From DATGMB01 sp035293845 (lineage in GTDB: Bacteria; Acidobacteriota; Terriglobia; Bryobacterales; Bryobacteraceae): 31,200 bases of DNA. Position 1 is the stretch's first letter, and the number at the start of each line of letters is the position of its first letter. The notes under the pieces are model-generated. The model was not told the DNA's origin, did no database searches, and was given only the letters and a program-made list of their open reading frames with translations. The position numbers were made by a program, and so were the translations under genes. Shown piece by piece: positions 1 through 7,202 of the stretch. The DNA lies in assembly GCA_035293845.1 (NCBI GenBank), contig DATGMB010000198.1, forward strand, positions 1 through 31,200. Direction: 5' to 3'.

Positions 1-1253
1 AAGGCCTCTTCGTCCGGAATCAGCGCGGAAAGCGACCGCTCCGCGAGCGCGCCGTGGCCGATTTCGCGCCGCCCCGGCCCGCGCATGAAGCCCACTTCGC
101 CGACGCTGAACGGCGGGAAGTTGTAATGCAGCATGAAGCGCTTGAACGCCTCGCCCGGCTCCAGCAGTTCGATGCGCTGCTCGTCTTCCTTGGTGCCCAG
201 CGTCACCGTCACCAGCGCCTGCGTTTCGCCGCGCGTGAACAGCGCCGAACCGTGCGTGCGCGGCAGTACCCGCGTCTCGATCGAAATCGGGCGGATCTCG
301 TCGAAGGCGCGGCCGTCCGGACGGCGGTGATTCTTCAGCATCTCGTCGCGGAAGATACGCTCCTTGAGCGCGTCATAGCATTTGGCCGCTTCTTCCTTCT
401 TCTCGTCCGGCTGCGCTTCGACGGCCCGCTTCTTCAGCTCGGCGACCCGCGCGTAGCTCTCGAGCTTCGGATACTTCTGCGTGTTCAGCGCGTCGGTGAG
501 ATCTTCGCGGACCTGCTTTTCGATTGCGGCGTACAGTTCCTGATCGAGCGAGGGCGGCGTAAATTCGCGCTTCGGCTTGCCGGCCATCTTAACGAGCTCG
601 CGGATAGCGGCAGCGATCTTCTTGCAGCACTGATGGCCGAACTCGATCGCTCCGAGCACGGCGTCTTCGGAGACCTGGTCCGCGCCGGCTTCCACCATCA
701 CGATCCCTTCCTCGGTCCCCGCCACCACGATGTTCAGCTTGGATTCGCGGCCTTCGCTATAGGTGGGGTTGGCAATGTACACGCCGTCCTTCATTCCGAC
801 GCGCACGCCGCCGAGTACGTACTCGAACGGGATATCGGAAATTGCCAGCGCCGCGGCTGCGCCCACGATGGCGAGCGAGTTCGGGTCCTGCTCCGGATCC
901 GCCGAGAGCACCATGGCGATGATCTGGGTCTCGTTCAGGAAGCCTTCCGGGAACAGCGGCCGCACCGGACGGTCGATCAGGCGGCTGGTGAGGATTTCTT
1001 TCTCGGAGGGACGGCCCTCGCGCTTGATGAATCCGCCGGGAATCTTTCCGGCGGCGTAGGTATACTCACGATAATCCACCGTGAGCGGGAAAAAACCGGC
1101 ACCCGGTTTGGGCTGCTCGGCCATACAGGCGCTGACCAGCACCACGGAATCGCCGGAACGAACGACGACCGCGCCGTTCGCCTGCTTGGCCATGTGGCCG
1201 GTTTCGATGGAAACCGTGCGGCCTCCCAGGTCCACTTCAACTTTATGCAACAT
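1..1253 (-). CDS. pnp: Polyribonucleotide nucleotidyltransferase (PNPase), 3' end outside window
   Basis: PNPase degrades RNA 3'-to-5' by phosphorolysis and is a core enzyme of cytoplasmic RNA turnover. About 417 N-terminal residues are visible. The first RNase PH-like domain has the family block FFPLTVDYREYTYAAGKIPG near residues 54-73, followed by a helical linker domain around residues 235-315. The second RNase PH domain is cut at the window edge just after RREIGHGALAERSL, a catalytic-core block. The KH and S1 domains lie outside. The ATG at 1253-1251 is fixed by an in-frame TAA six bases upstream and by a GGAGGT Shine-Dalgarno at 1270-1265 (11-nt spacer). The gene follows rpsO on the same strand after 206 bp, as in many bacteria. 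The reading frame has no stop before the edge. Identification is very secure. Confidence 0.97.
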   Translation of the reverse strand, partial: MLHKVEVDLGGRTVSIETGHMAKQANGAVVVRSGDSVVLVSACMAEQPKPGAGFFPLTVDYREYTYAAGKIPGGFIKREGRPSEKEILTSRLIDRPVRPLFPEGFLNETQIIAMVLSADPEQDPNSLAIVGAAAALAISDIPFEYVLGGVRVGMKDGVYIANPTYSEGRESKLNIVVAGTEEGIVMVEAGADQVSEDAVLGAIEFGHQCCKKIAAAIRELVKMAGKPKREFTPPSLDQELYAAIEKQVREDLTDALNTQKYPKLESYARVAELKKRAVEAQPDEKKEEAAKCYDALKERIFRDEMLKNHRRPDGRAFDEIRPISIETRVLPRTHGSALFTRGETQALVTVTLGTKEDEQRIELLEPGEAFKRFMLHYNFPPFSVGEVGFMRGPGRREIGHGALAERSLSALIPDEEA

Positions 1254-1276
1254 GCTTTGTTAAAACCTCCAACCTC

Positions 1277-1307
1277 GGCGGGGCATGCCTTCCAGGCCCT
1301 CCCCGCC
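1277..1307 (-). promoter_or_regulatory. Nested hairpin in the pnp leader
   Basis: The outer arms GGCGGGG (1277-1283) and CCCCGCC (1301-1307) pair perfectly. Inside them GCCT (1287-1290) and AGGC (1294-1297) form a second stem around a 3-nt loop. The structure lies 6 nt upstream of the pnp Shine-Dalgarno. In Escherichia coli the rpsO-pnp intergenic RNA forms a stem-loop that RNase III cuts to start PnP autoregulation. A similar role here is inference from position and shape only. Confidence 0.5.
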
Positions 1308-1459
1308 AATCACGAATCGGCGTCCGCCAGCGGAGCCGTTTGAGACTGGAGTTGACAGGATGAGTAGTCCACAGCGGCCCAAGGCCACGCGCCCGGGAAC
1401 CGCCGGAACCGTATGGATATGGCTCGAAAACACCCTACAGGCTGCTTTCGGGGAATGGC

Positions 1460-1729
1460 CTAGCGGCGGATGCCCAGTCGTTGCAGGACAGTTTTGTAGC
1501 GCTCGGGATCCGTATCCCGGAGGTACGTCAGAAGCCGGCGACGCTTGGCGACCATGGTCAGGAGCCCTTTGCGCGAGCCATGGTCCTTCCGGTGCGTCTT
1601 GAAATGCTCGGTGAGCAGCGAAATCCGCTGGCTCAGTAAAGCAATCTGTACTTCTGGCGACCCGGTATCGGATTTGTGGCGCTGATTGGTGGAAAGAATC
1701 TGCCGCTTTGCTTCAATCGCCAGTGCCAT
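1460..1729 (-). CDS. rpsO: 30S ribosomal protein S15
   Basis: S15 is a primary 16S rRNA-binding protein of the small-subunit platform. The 89-residue product has exactly the usual family length. It shows the diagnostic blocks DTGSPEVQIALLSQRI (residues 21-36), then LTEHFKTHRKDHGSRKGLL and the C-terminal RRLLTYLRDTDPERY, which cover the rRNA-contacting helices and the conserved His/Asp loop. The start is ATG at 1729, with AAGGAG about 13 nt upstream. It precedes pnp and is probably cotranscribed with it. In other bacteria S15 represses its own translation through a leader RNA; no leader structure of that kind could be recognised here. Confidence 0.97.
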   Translation of the reverse strand: MALAIEAKRQILSTNQRHKSDTGSPEVQIALLSQRISLLTEHFKTHRKDHGSRKGLLTMVAKRRRLLTYLRDTDPERYKTVLQRLGIRR

Positions 1730-1864
1730 TCTACAGGTAATGCTCCTTGTCTTCTCTGAATCTCGTTTTGGTACTTAAACAGGATAACACAGCCGTCATG
1801 GACGGCGGACCCCTGGTCCCTGGCGAACTCCCTGCCTCTCTATTGGCATTGCGGAACGTTCCGC
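1730..1864 (-). promoter_or_regulatory. rpsO: rpsO upstream region with a short inverted repeat
   Basis: This gap separates the end of the GH28-like gene from rpsO, both on the minus strand. Read toward rpsO it contains an extended -10-like TGTTATCCT near 1786-1778 but no convincing -35 box. A perfect repeat GCCGTC-ATG-GACGGC lies at 1792-1806. It could be an operator or the 3' hairpin of the upstream transcript. There is no U-tract after it. Confidence 0.35.
1851..1864. repeat. Perfect 14-bp palindrome abutting a stop codon
   Basis: GCGGAACGTTCCGC reads the same on both strands and touches the TGA of the GH28-like gene (1867-1865). As RNA it would fold into a short hairpin, but no U-run follows in the minus direction, so an intrinsic terminator is doubtful. 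A protein-binding site or an mRNA 3'-end protector are alternatives. Confidence 0.5.
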
Positions 1865-3532
1865 TCAGCCCCGCCGTTTGACCGCTTCCGCCGGCACGCC
1901 CGCCTCGGCCCTGACGGTTTCCCCTGCCTTCGACAGATCGCCGCCCTCGATGACAATCCCGCCGCTCGATGCGCCGGCCACATCGGCAAACGCCGCCGCC
2001 GGCGTCAGCACGCGCGCCCCGGTCACCAGCACGTCCCGCGCTTCATTCAGCCGCAGCACTGCCTTCGCCTGCGGATTGCCGTCCGCGGCGAAACCGTCCA
2101 GCACTACATCGCTCGCCTGCTCCAGCACCACCGCCGGACGCAGATCGGGCTTCTCGACCTCGAAGCGCACATTGCGCAGCGACAGATTGCGGACATTGCG
2201 CGCAAACAAACCATAAGCCGGCGGCGTGCCGATCTCGAAGTATTCCCCGGCCACCTGCGGGACTTCGCGCCCCGCCTCTTCCGCCGTGCCCCCGCCTCCG
2301 AACATCAGATGGACATCGTCGAACTCGATCGCCTCCAGGACCCCGCCGCCGATCGCGTTCAGCACGATCGCCTGCCGCGTTTCGCCCGGCCGGTAGTTCT
2401 GGTTGAACGCAATATCTTCGAATTGCCGCCCCTCGGCCACCACGTTCCCGCGGATCCCCTGGAAGCGAATGCCGCGGACGAAGCCTTTGCGCGGCGGCGG
2501 TGCATCGTTGCCCAGCGCGTTGGCGCGCGGGCGGTGGTTCAGGCTGATCGTGATCGGCCCCGTTACATCCTGCAGCACCAGGTTCGAAAACACGAGATTC
2601 CGCACCTGAGCCTCCGGCCCGAACTGCATCTTGATCGGACAGCCGTAGGTCTCATAGATCACGCAGTTGGAGACGGCCACGTTCTCCGGGTTTCCGCCTC
2701 CGAACCGGAACACCGACCACCGCGTGCTGAACGTGCTATCGGATACCGTGACGAACCGGCAGCTCCCGAACAGCGCGCAGGCATCGTCCTGCGATTGCAC
2801 GTCGCAGTTGGTGACGTGCACGTATTCGCTGCTGATGAAGTGGAAGCCGTCGTTATTCCCGTTGACGCGGTTGTGAATGCGCAGGCCGTCCATCCACACG
2901 AAGCGGCTCTGGATCACGCGGATGGAGTGAAACGCGCTCGCGACCAGGAACAGGTCGCGCACGCGCAGGTTGCGGCAGCGGTAGAACAGCAGATGATACG
3001 GCCGCTGCGCTCCGCCGCGTCCGGAAGGCGGCGGAACACCGCGCGACGGGCTGCGGAACTGCGCGCCCTGTCCATCGATCGTTCCGGGCCCTTCGACGGT
3101 CACGTTCTCGGCGTCGACGGCGAAAATCAGCCCTACGTTGCCATCCACCAGCGTGGCGTCACCGTGCAGCGGGATGGAGTCCGCAGCGTGGTAGTCCCTG
3201 CCATCCGCGCTGCCGAGCAGCTTGCCGCCCGCGGCGATGCGTAGCGTGACGTTGCTCTTCAGCTCCACGGTGCCGATGAGGAACACGCCCGCCGGGACCA
3301 GCACCGCGCCGCCGCGGTCGCGGTGACAGGCGTCGATCGCCGATTGCAACGCGTTCGTGCAGAGCGTCTTCCCGTCGCCTTTCGCGCCGAAATCGACGAT
3401 GTTGTAGACACGCACTCCGGCGTTCGCCGCGCCGGGCGCTCCCTGCTGCGCGCGCAGCAGCCCGCCTGCCAACGCCGCCGCCGGGCCGCGCCGCAACCAG
3501 CGCCGGCGCGAAGTGGGTTCTTGCGGCTCCAT
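1865..3532 (-). CDS. Secreted GH28-like (polygalacturonase-family) beta-helix protein
   Basis: The 555-residue product begins with a twin-arginine signal (SRRRWLRRG, residues 8-16, then a hydrophobic Ala/Leu stretch), so export by Tat is likely. The mature start VYNIVDFGAKGDGKTL and the block AIDACHRDRGGAVLVPAGVF are typical of GH28 pectinases with a right-handed parallel beta-helix. Of the four GH28 active-site motifs, NTD is present as NND (226-228) and the DD pair is present (249-250). The GHG histidine motif is not visible: the corresponding stretch reads RWSVFRFGGG (271-280). The RIK motif is reduced to PIK (299-301). Substrate and activity are therefore uncertain. The gene starts 11 bp after the TonB receptor gene and is probably its operon partner. 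ATG at 3532 is the only sensible start. Confidence 0.85.
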   Translation of the reverse strand: MEPQEPTSRRRWLRRGPAAALAGGLLRAQQGAPGAANAGVRVYNIVDFGAKGDGKTLCTNALQSAIDACHRDRGGAVLVPAGVFLIGTVELKSNVTLRIAAGGKLLGSADGRDYHAADSIPLHGDATLVDGNVGLIFAVDAENVTVEGPGTIDGQGAQFRSPSRGVPPPSGRGGAQRPYHLLFYRCRNLRVRDLFLVASAFHSIRVIQSRFVWMDGLRIHNRVNGNNDGFHFISSEYVHVTNCDVQSQDDACALFGSCRFVTVSDSTFSTRWSVFRFGGGNPENVAVSNCVIYETYGCPIKMQFGPEAQVRNLVFSNLVLQDVTGPITISLNHRPRANALGNDAPPPRKGFVRGIRFQGIRGNVVAEGRQFEDIAFNQNYRPGETRQAIVLNAIGGGVLEAIEFDDVHLMFGGGGTAEEAGREVPQVAGEYFEIGTPPAYGLFARNVRNLSLRNVRFEVEKPDLRPAVVLEQASDVVLDGFAADGNPQAKAVLRLNEARDVLVTGARVLTPAAAFADVAGASSGGIVIEGGDLSKAGETVRAEAGVPAEAVKRRG

Positions 3533-3543
3533 ATGGACCTCGG

Positions 3544-6500
3544 TCAGAATTGCAGCCGCAACGCGAACTGCATGACCCGCGGATCGCGTGCCGAAGTCAG
3601 GTTGCCTGTCGAGGACCGCGTGTTCACTCCGGAGGCATTATAGGTGATGGTCGTATCCACACCCGAAAACTGCGTGTGGTTGAACGCGTTGTAGGCCTCC
3701 GCCCGGAACAGCATCGCCAGGCGCTCGCGGATGTGGAATTCCTTGAAGAGCGCCGTGGAGAAGTTGTTCATCCGCGGGCCGCGGATCGGGAACGTCGGCA
3801 TATCGCCGATGTTCAGGATACTCAGCGGCGGGCATCCGCTGGCCGGGCACGCGCCGCCGGCGTATTGCACCGGCTCCGCGAACGCCGCGGCGTTGAACCA
3901 GTTGTAGAACGTGTGCGGCCCGTTCGGGTTCCCGACCATCAGGGGCCGCGCGCCGTCGCCGCCACCGGTCAGATTGATGCTGGGCGATTCGCCCATGCTC
4001 ACCGAGAGGGGCGTGCCGCTTTCGAAGATCGTGATATCGGAAATCCGCCAGTCGTCGAATATCGTGCGGACTACGCGGTTCGGCACGAGCGCGCTCAGCT
4101 TCGGCAGGCTCCAGACGAAGTGGATGCTCAGGACATTCGGCCGGTCATAGTTGGCAATTCCGTAGTTCCAGACTCTGCGGTTGAGATACGTGGCCACCTC
4201 GTTGCTGCCGCCTTCGCCGGAGGTGCTGGTGCTATCGCCTTCGGCGTAATCCATCGCCTTGGAGCGCGTGTACGACACGCCGAACAGCAGATTCTTGGCG
4301 AACCGGCGCTGCGCCTGCACCTGCAGCGAGTGGTAGCTCGAATTGCCCTGGAAGATCTGCTGCGGGATGCCATTGTAGCCGGCGTACGGCCGGAAGAAGT
4401 TCTCGTTCAGGATGCCGCCCTGGGGATTGGCGCTCGAGGGCAGAAAATCGGCGCCGTATGGCACTTCGTTCAACTGCACCACCTCGCCCAGATGCCGTCC
4501 GAAGTTCCCCACGTAAGCCACATCGAGGACCGTGCCCCAGCCCAACTGCCGTTGAATGCCGAGATTGGCCTGATAGGCGGTGACGGTCTTGGCATGCGGG
4601 TCGATATCGCGCGAGAAGCTGCTGGGCGAAAGCAGCCCGCTGGCATTGGCCGCGGTAGCCACGGTTCCGTAATACGCGGTGGGATTGTAGATCGCCGGCG
4701 GATTGAAGAAGAGATTGCCGAGTGTGCCGGCGTCCAGCAGCGGGGTATAGAAAAAGCCGCCGCCGCCGCGCAGCACGGTTTTCGCGTCGCCGAAGATATC
4801 CCACGCGAAGCCGAGGCGCGGCGCCGGTAGGACGCCGTTGCTGTACACCATCGCGCGCGGATAGCCGGGCGTCGTAGGGGTGATGATGCCGTTGGTGGGA
4901 TTGCCCGTGCCGGGCACGATCAGCCCGGAATAGACATTGGGCACCACATCGCCGGTCAGCGGGTTGACGACCACTTTCTTGCCATTCACCACTTCGGGCC
5001 GAAACAGCACCGGCGCCTGCCCCGGGTTGTACAGGTACGGCACGAAATTGCCGGCGTGGTCATTGCCGGGCGAGAGCGGCAGGCCGTCGGTGAAACGGAC
5101 CCCGAGATCCAGGGACAGGCGCCGCGCGATTTTCCAGTGGTCCTGCACGTACCACTCGTAGACTCGCGTGATCGGCTGGTAATTCACGCGGTTGGTGGCT
5201 TCCGTGTAGGTGTCGTAATAGCCCAGGAATGCATTGGCGTAGGCGTAGCCGCTATCGAGCGGATTGTTGGAATCGGTGCCGAATGCGAAATTGCCCGGGA
5301 AATTCGCACCGCCCGCCTGGTGATACTGGTTATAGAGCGCGTGCTGCATCTTGAACCCGGTTTTGAAGGTGTGCGCGTTCCACACCTTGGTCAAGCCGTC
5401 GCTGAAGGTAAAGGCCGTGGAATCGTCCACCATTGGGAAGCGGCCGTCATAAGTGATTTGAGCCGGTTTGCTGACGCCGCCGAATGACATCGCCGGAAGC
5501 AGCCCCAGCGGATTGTCGCTCGGGTAGCTCTGTGCGATATTGATGCCGTAGGTCGCCCGCTGGTAGTTGGCGAGACCCTGCTGCGTGAGGACTTGCGACT
5601 CCGTCCACAGATTCATGCCGAACAGCGCCTCGTTGACCAGCGTGGGGGAGAACACATAGGTGAAATTGGCCCCCAGGTTGGGCATGGTCTGCTTGTAATC
5701 GACGGGCGCCGGGCCCCACTTATTGTTGATGGCCGGGCTGCTGAGCCCGTTATTTTCGCTGCTGTAGCCTGAAGCGCGGAACCAGGCCTTCGCTCTGTCG
5801 TTGATGTTGTAGTCGACCTTCAGAATCTCCTGCAGAACCGGCTCGTCCTCCGAACCTGCGACCTGGTAATTGTAGGCGAAGTTGGTTATCGCCGTGTTCG
5901 TCTGGTTCGGCAGCGGGAACACGCTCAACAGCTTGGCCGAGTTCGGGTCCATGCGACTCGCCGGAATGATATTGTCCGGGAACTGAATCGGCTTGCCCGC
6001 GGAGTTCAGGTTCAGCGGATCGTTCACCGTGTATAGCGTCGTCGCATTCTTGTACGACTGCGAGAAATTCCCCTGCCGTTCGAGCGCCGTGGGCACCGTG
6101 AACGTGGAAATCGAGTTCGGCACCTGGTTGGGATCGATTTCCTGCGAGAAATAGAAGAACAGCTTCTGCCGGCTGGTATTGAAGTGTTTCGGGATGTAAA
6201 TCGGCCCGCCGAGCGTTTCACCCACCGTATTGAAACGGTAGCGCTGCCGCGGGATGCCCTGCCGGTTGTTGAAGAAGTTGTTCGCGTTGAACGCTTCGTT
6301 GCGGTTGTAGTAATAGACGCTGCCGTGGAACTGCTGCGTGCCGCTCTTCGTTACCAGATTGATCACGCCGGAAGCCGAAGGGCCGTACTCGGCCGGGTAG
6401 GAATTCTGCAGCACCTTCACCTCGGCGATCGAATCCAGGTTGATCGGCGATTCCGCCGTCCGCCCGCGCGCCGTGTTGCCGCTGATGCCGTCGATGTTCA

Positions 6501-7077
6501 GCGCGTTGTAGAAGGACCGCCCACCGCTCATCGTCGGCGTGCTGTACTGGCCGAGCACGTCCGAGCCGGTATTATCGTTGATCACGCCGGGCAGGATCTG
6601 CAGCATCGCCATGACGTCCCGGCCGCGCGCCATCATATCCATGACTTCGGTCGAATCGATGAGCTGCGTGCGGTCGCCGCTCTCGGTCTGCACCACCGCG
6701 CCTTCCGCCACCACGTCCACCGTCTCCGAGACTGCGCCGACCTCGAGCCGCAGCTCGCCCGTGCCGAGGCTGTCGCCTTCCGTCAGGTGCAGGTCGCGCT
6801 TGTCCAGCTCCTTGAAGCCCGCCGCCTTGACCGAAATCGTGTACGTGCCCGGCGGCAGGTTGGTGAACGTGAAATCGCCGGTCGCCGTGCTGGTGAACGT
6901 GCGGCTGCTGCGGTCCACCTGATTGATCGCCCGGACTTCGGCTCCGGCCACCGCGGCGCCGGTCGAGTCGAGAATCCGGCCGCTGATGGTGCCGGTCGAG
7001 TTCTGGCCGAACGCGAGCCCGGCCGCACAGAGGAAGAGCGCAATCGCGTGCGCTACGCGAACGAAGCGGAAAGTCAT
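3544..7077 (-). CDS. TonB-dependent outer-membrane receptor with carboxypeptidase-regulatory-like domain
   Basis: This 1177-residue protein would be an outer-membrane beta-barrel that imports a large ligand using TonB energy. A signal peptide (residues 1-24, ending GLAFG) precedes a CarboxypepD_reg-like Ig-fold domain (about 25-105; GTISGRILDSTGAAVAGAEV). A plug domain follows (about 115-260, with the block LQNSYPAEYGPSASGVINLV), then a long aromatic-rich barrel ending in the outer-membrane signature ALRLQF with terminal Phe. This Oar-like architecture is greatly expanded in Acidobacteriota. The start has a GAGGAG Shine-Dalgarno at 7089-7084. The GH28-like gene follows after 11 bp, suggesting a glycan ligand, which is inference. 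There is no linked SusD homologue, consistent with this receptor class. Confidence 0.92.
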   Translation of the reverse strand: MTFRFVRVAHAIALFLCAAGLAFGQNSTGTISGRILDSTGAAVAGAEVRAINQVDRSSRTFTSTATGDFTFTNLPPGTYTISVKAAGFKELDKRDLHLTEGDSLGTGELRLEVGAVSETVDVVAEGAVVQTESGDRTQLIDSTEVMDMMARGRDVMAMLQILPGVINDNTGSDVLGQYSTPTMSGGRSFYNALNIDGISGNTARGRTAESPINLDSIAEVKVLQNSYPAEYGPSASGVINLVTKSGTQQFHGSVYYYNRNEAFNANNFFNNRQGIPRQRYRFNTVGETLGGPIYIPKHFNTSRQKLFFYFSQEIDPNQVPNSISTFTVPTALERQGNFSQSYKNATTLYTVNDPLNLNSAGKPIQFPDNIIPASRMDPNSAKLLSVFPLPNQTNTAITNFAYNYQVAGSEDEPVLQEILKVDYNINDRAKAWFRASGYSSENNGLSSPAINNKWGPAPVDYKQTMPNLGANFTYVFSPTLVNEALFGMNLWTESQVLTQQGLANYQRATYGINIAQSYPSDNPLGLLPAMSFGGVSKPAQITYDGRFPMVDDSTAFTFSDGLTKVWNAHTFKTGFKMQHALYNQYHQAGGANFPGNFAFGTDSNNPLDSGYAYANAFLGYYDTYTEATNRVNYQPITRVYEWYVQDHWKIARRLSLDLGVRFTDGLPLSPGNDHAGNFVPYLYNPGQAPVLFRPEVVNGKKVVVNPLTGDVVPNVYSGLIVPGTGNPTNGIITPTTPGYPRAMVYSNGVLPAPRLGFAWDIFGDAKTVLRGGGGFFYTPLLDAGTLGNLFFNPPAIYNPTAYYGTVATAANASGLLSPSSFSRDIDPHAKTVTAYQANLGIQRQLGWGTVLDVAYVGNFGRHLGEVVQLNEVPYGADFLPSSANPQGGILNENFFRPYAGYNGIPQQIFQGNSSYHSLQVQAQRRFAKNLLFGVSYTRSKAMDYAEGDSTSTSGEGGSNEVATYLNRRVWNYGIANYDRPNVLSIHFVWSLPKLSALVPNRVVRTIFDDWRISDITIFESGTPLSVSMGESPSINLTGGGDGARPLMVGNPNGPHTFYNWFNAAAFAEPVQYAGGACPASGCPPLSILNIGDMPTFPIRGPRMNNFSTALFKEFHIRERLAMLFRAEAYNAFNHTQFSGVDTTITYNASGVNTRSSTGNLTSARDPRVMQFALRLQF

Positions 7078-7091
7078 CGGAGACTCCTCGT

Positions 7092-7127
7092 TCTCATGCT
7101 TGTAACACGTTATCGATAAATACGCAA
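7092..7127 (-). promoter_or_regulatory. Probable promoter of the receptor/GH28 operon with an embedded palindrome
   Basis: On the minus strand a -35-like TTGCGT (7127-7122) and a -10-like TACAAG (7104-7099) are separated by exactly 17 bp. The perfect 10-bp palindrome TTATCGATAA (7110-7119) lies inside this spacer, a place where a bound repressor or MerR-type activator acts. The region is clearly more AT-rich than its surroundings. The boxes are only partial consensus matches. Confidence 0.45.
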
Positions 7128-7186
7128 TACTGAACGTTAAATTTACCAGTCTGGGCAGATCATGGACCCGCCCTGCCCCCGCCTGC

Positions 7187-7192
7187 TACAAT
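7187..7192 (+). promoter_or_regulatory. comEC: -10 element of comEC, leaderless arrangement
   Basis: TACAAT lies 10 bp before the GTG start of comEC. A weak -35 (TGGACC, 7163-7168) is 18 bp upstream. Transcription would begin about 7199, leaving at most a few untranslated bases and no room for a Shine-Dalgarno. Confidence 0.45.
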
Positions 7193-7202
7193 CGCCTGTT
7201 CC

